Assembly: GCF_003353055.1 (NCBI RefSeq)
Contig: NZ_QKWJ01000025.1
Span: 37,743 to 101,742, forward strand
Length of the DNA: 64,000 bases
Source of the DNA: Cupriavidus lacunae
GTDB lineage: Bacteria; Pseudomonadota; Gammaproteobacteria; Burkholderiales; Burkholderiaceae
Direction of reading: 5' to 3'
Made by a program: the position numbers and the translations under genes
Shown: in pieces, positions 63,860-64,000 of the stretch
Layout of the letters: every line of letters starts with the position of its first letter
Numbering within the stretch: position 1 is the stretch's first letter
Notes under the pieces: model-generated
Seen by the model: the letters and a program-made list of their open reading frames with translations, nothing else
Told to the model about the DNA's origin: nothing
Database searches by the model: none

Positions 63860-64000
63860 CTAGCGTGTCAAATCCGCTTCCGCCGGCTGGTGGGCTTGAG
63901 TCACCGCCATTGTCGACTCCGCACGGTGCTTCTCTTCCAGCTTACGCTGCGCCTTCTGAAGTGATTCCGGAAAGCTATCGTCGGATGGGTCGTAGCCCAC
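63860..64000 (-). CDS. DUF4148-family protein, 5' part outside window
   Basis: The frame enters from the window edge and ends at TAG 63862-63860. The 46 visible residues, VGYDPSDDSFPESLQKAQRK then LEEKHRAESTMAVTQAHQPA, match the second half of DUF4148 (GYxP ... YPxxLQxAxxKL). It is probably a paralogue of the gene at 63279. Confidence 0.65.
   Translation of the reverse strand: MGYDPSDDSFPESLQKAQRKLEEKHRAESTMAVTQAHQPAEADLTR

Noticed and set aside
56833..64000. Integrated element bounded by a tRNA-Arg attachment repeat
   Set aside because: No second copy of the tRNA 3' end and no integrase are visible in the window.

Overview
The window is a stretch of chromosome from a high-GC betaproteobacterium, most likely Cupriavidus or a close Burkholderiaceae relative. 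The basis is strong G/C preference at third codon positions, the conserved blocks gloB/methyltransferase-rnhA-dnaQ, ftsH-folP-glmM-pstSCAB-phoU-phoBR-ppk-ppx and carA-lysE-carB-greA, and the presence of an infA copy away from ribosomal genes and of DUF4148 proteins. The genus is inferred from gene content, not from a search.

Region 1 (1-9.1 kb) is a patchwork. It holds the N-terminal part of a dCache/HAMP/PAS sensor, a frameshifted unknown gene, and a small unit of MDR-family oxidoreductase, TetR regulator and Tat-exported tandem-YCII protein behind a perfect 28-bp palindrome. Next is a response-regulator adenylate cyclase whose partner hybrid histidine kinase has lost its 5' half. The kinase remnant abuts, head to head, a full-length pntB without pntA, which looks like the scar of one deletion.

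Region 2 (9.1-19 kb) is mostly core: an APH-type phosphotransferase and an SDR, a small membrane ORF, a lipoprotein, tRNA-Val, dnaQ, rnhA, a methyltransferase, gloB, mltD and prpE.

Region 3 (19-27 kb) is one catabolic operon: a fused flavin monooxygenase/old-yellow-enzyme reductase, SDR, crotonase, acyl-CoA dehydrogenase, aryl-CoA ligase, hotdog thioesterase and RidA. It matches the logic of aerobic CoA-dependent dearomatisation of 2-aminobenzoate (anthranilate), or possibly salicylate. It is preceded by an AT-rich palindrome.

Region 4 (27-39.8 kb) is housekeeping: carA, a LysE-type exporter, carB, greA, a DUF4149 protein, yhbY, rlmE, ftsH, folP and glmM, with several clear hairpin terminators.

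Region 5 (39.8-52.5 kb) is the phosphate block: pstSCAB-phoU-phoBR, ppk, ppx, an OlsB-like ornithine-lipid acyltransferase and a SixA-type phosphatase. Pho-box-like repeats lie before pstS, between ppk and ppx, and, as a perfect 11-bp-period array of four half-sites, before the olsB-like gene. This predicts that phosphate uptake, polyphosphate metabolism and phosphorus-free lipid synthesis are controlled together.

Region 6 (52.5-56.8 kb) has infA with a TTG start, a four-helix membrane protein, a membrane-anchored DnaQ-like protein lacking some catalytic residues, tRNA-Pro, a diguanylate cyclase and tRNA-Arg. Region 7 (56.8-64 kb), after tRNA-Arg, is accessory and partly decayed. It holds a frameshifted HAD gene, an ECF sigma factor flanked by two related anti-sigma-like proteins, a divergent DUF305/YncE-propeller pair, a small exported protein of 12-residue repeats, two DUF4148 genes, and remnants of a LysE exporter and probably a Bug-type binding protein.
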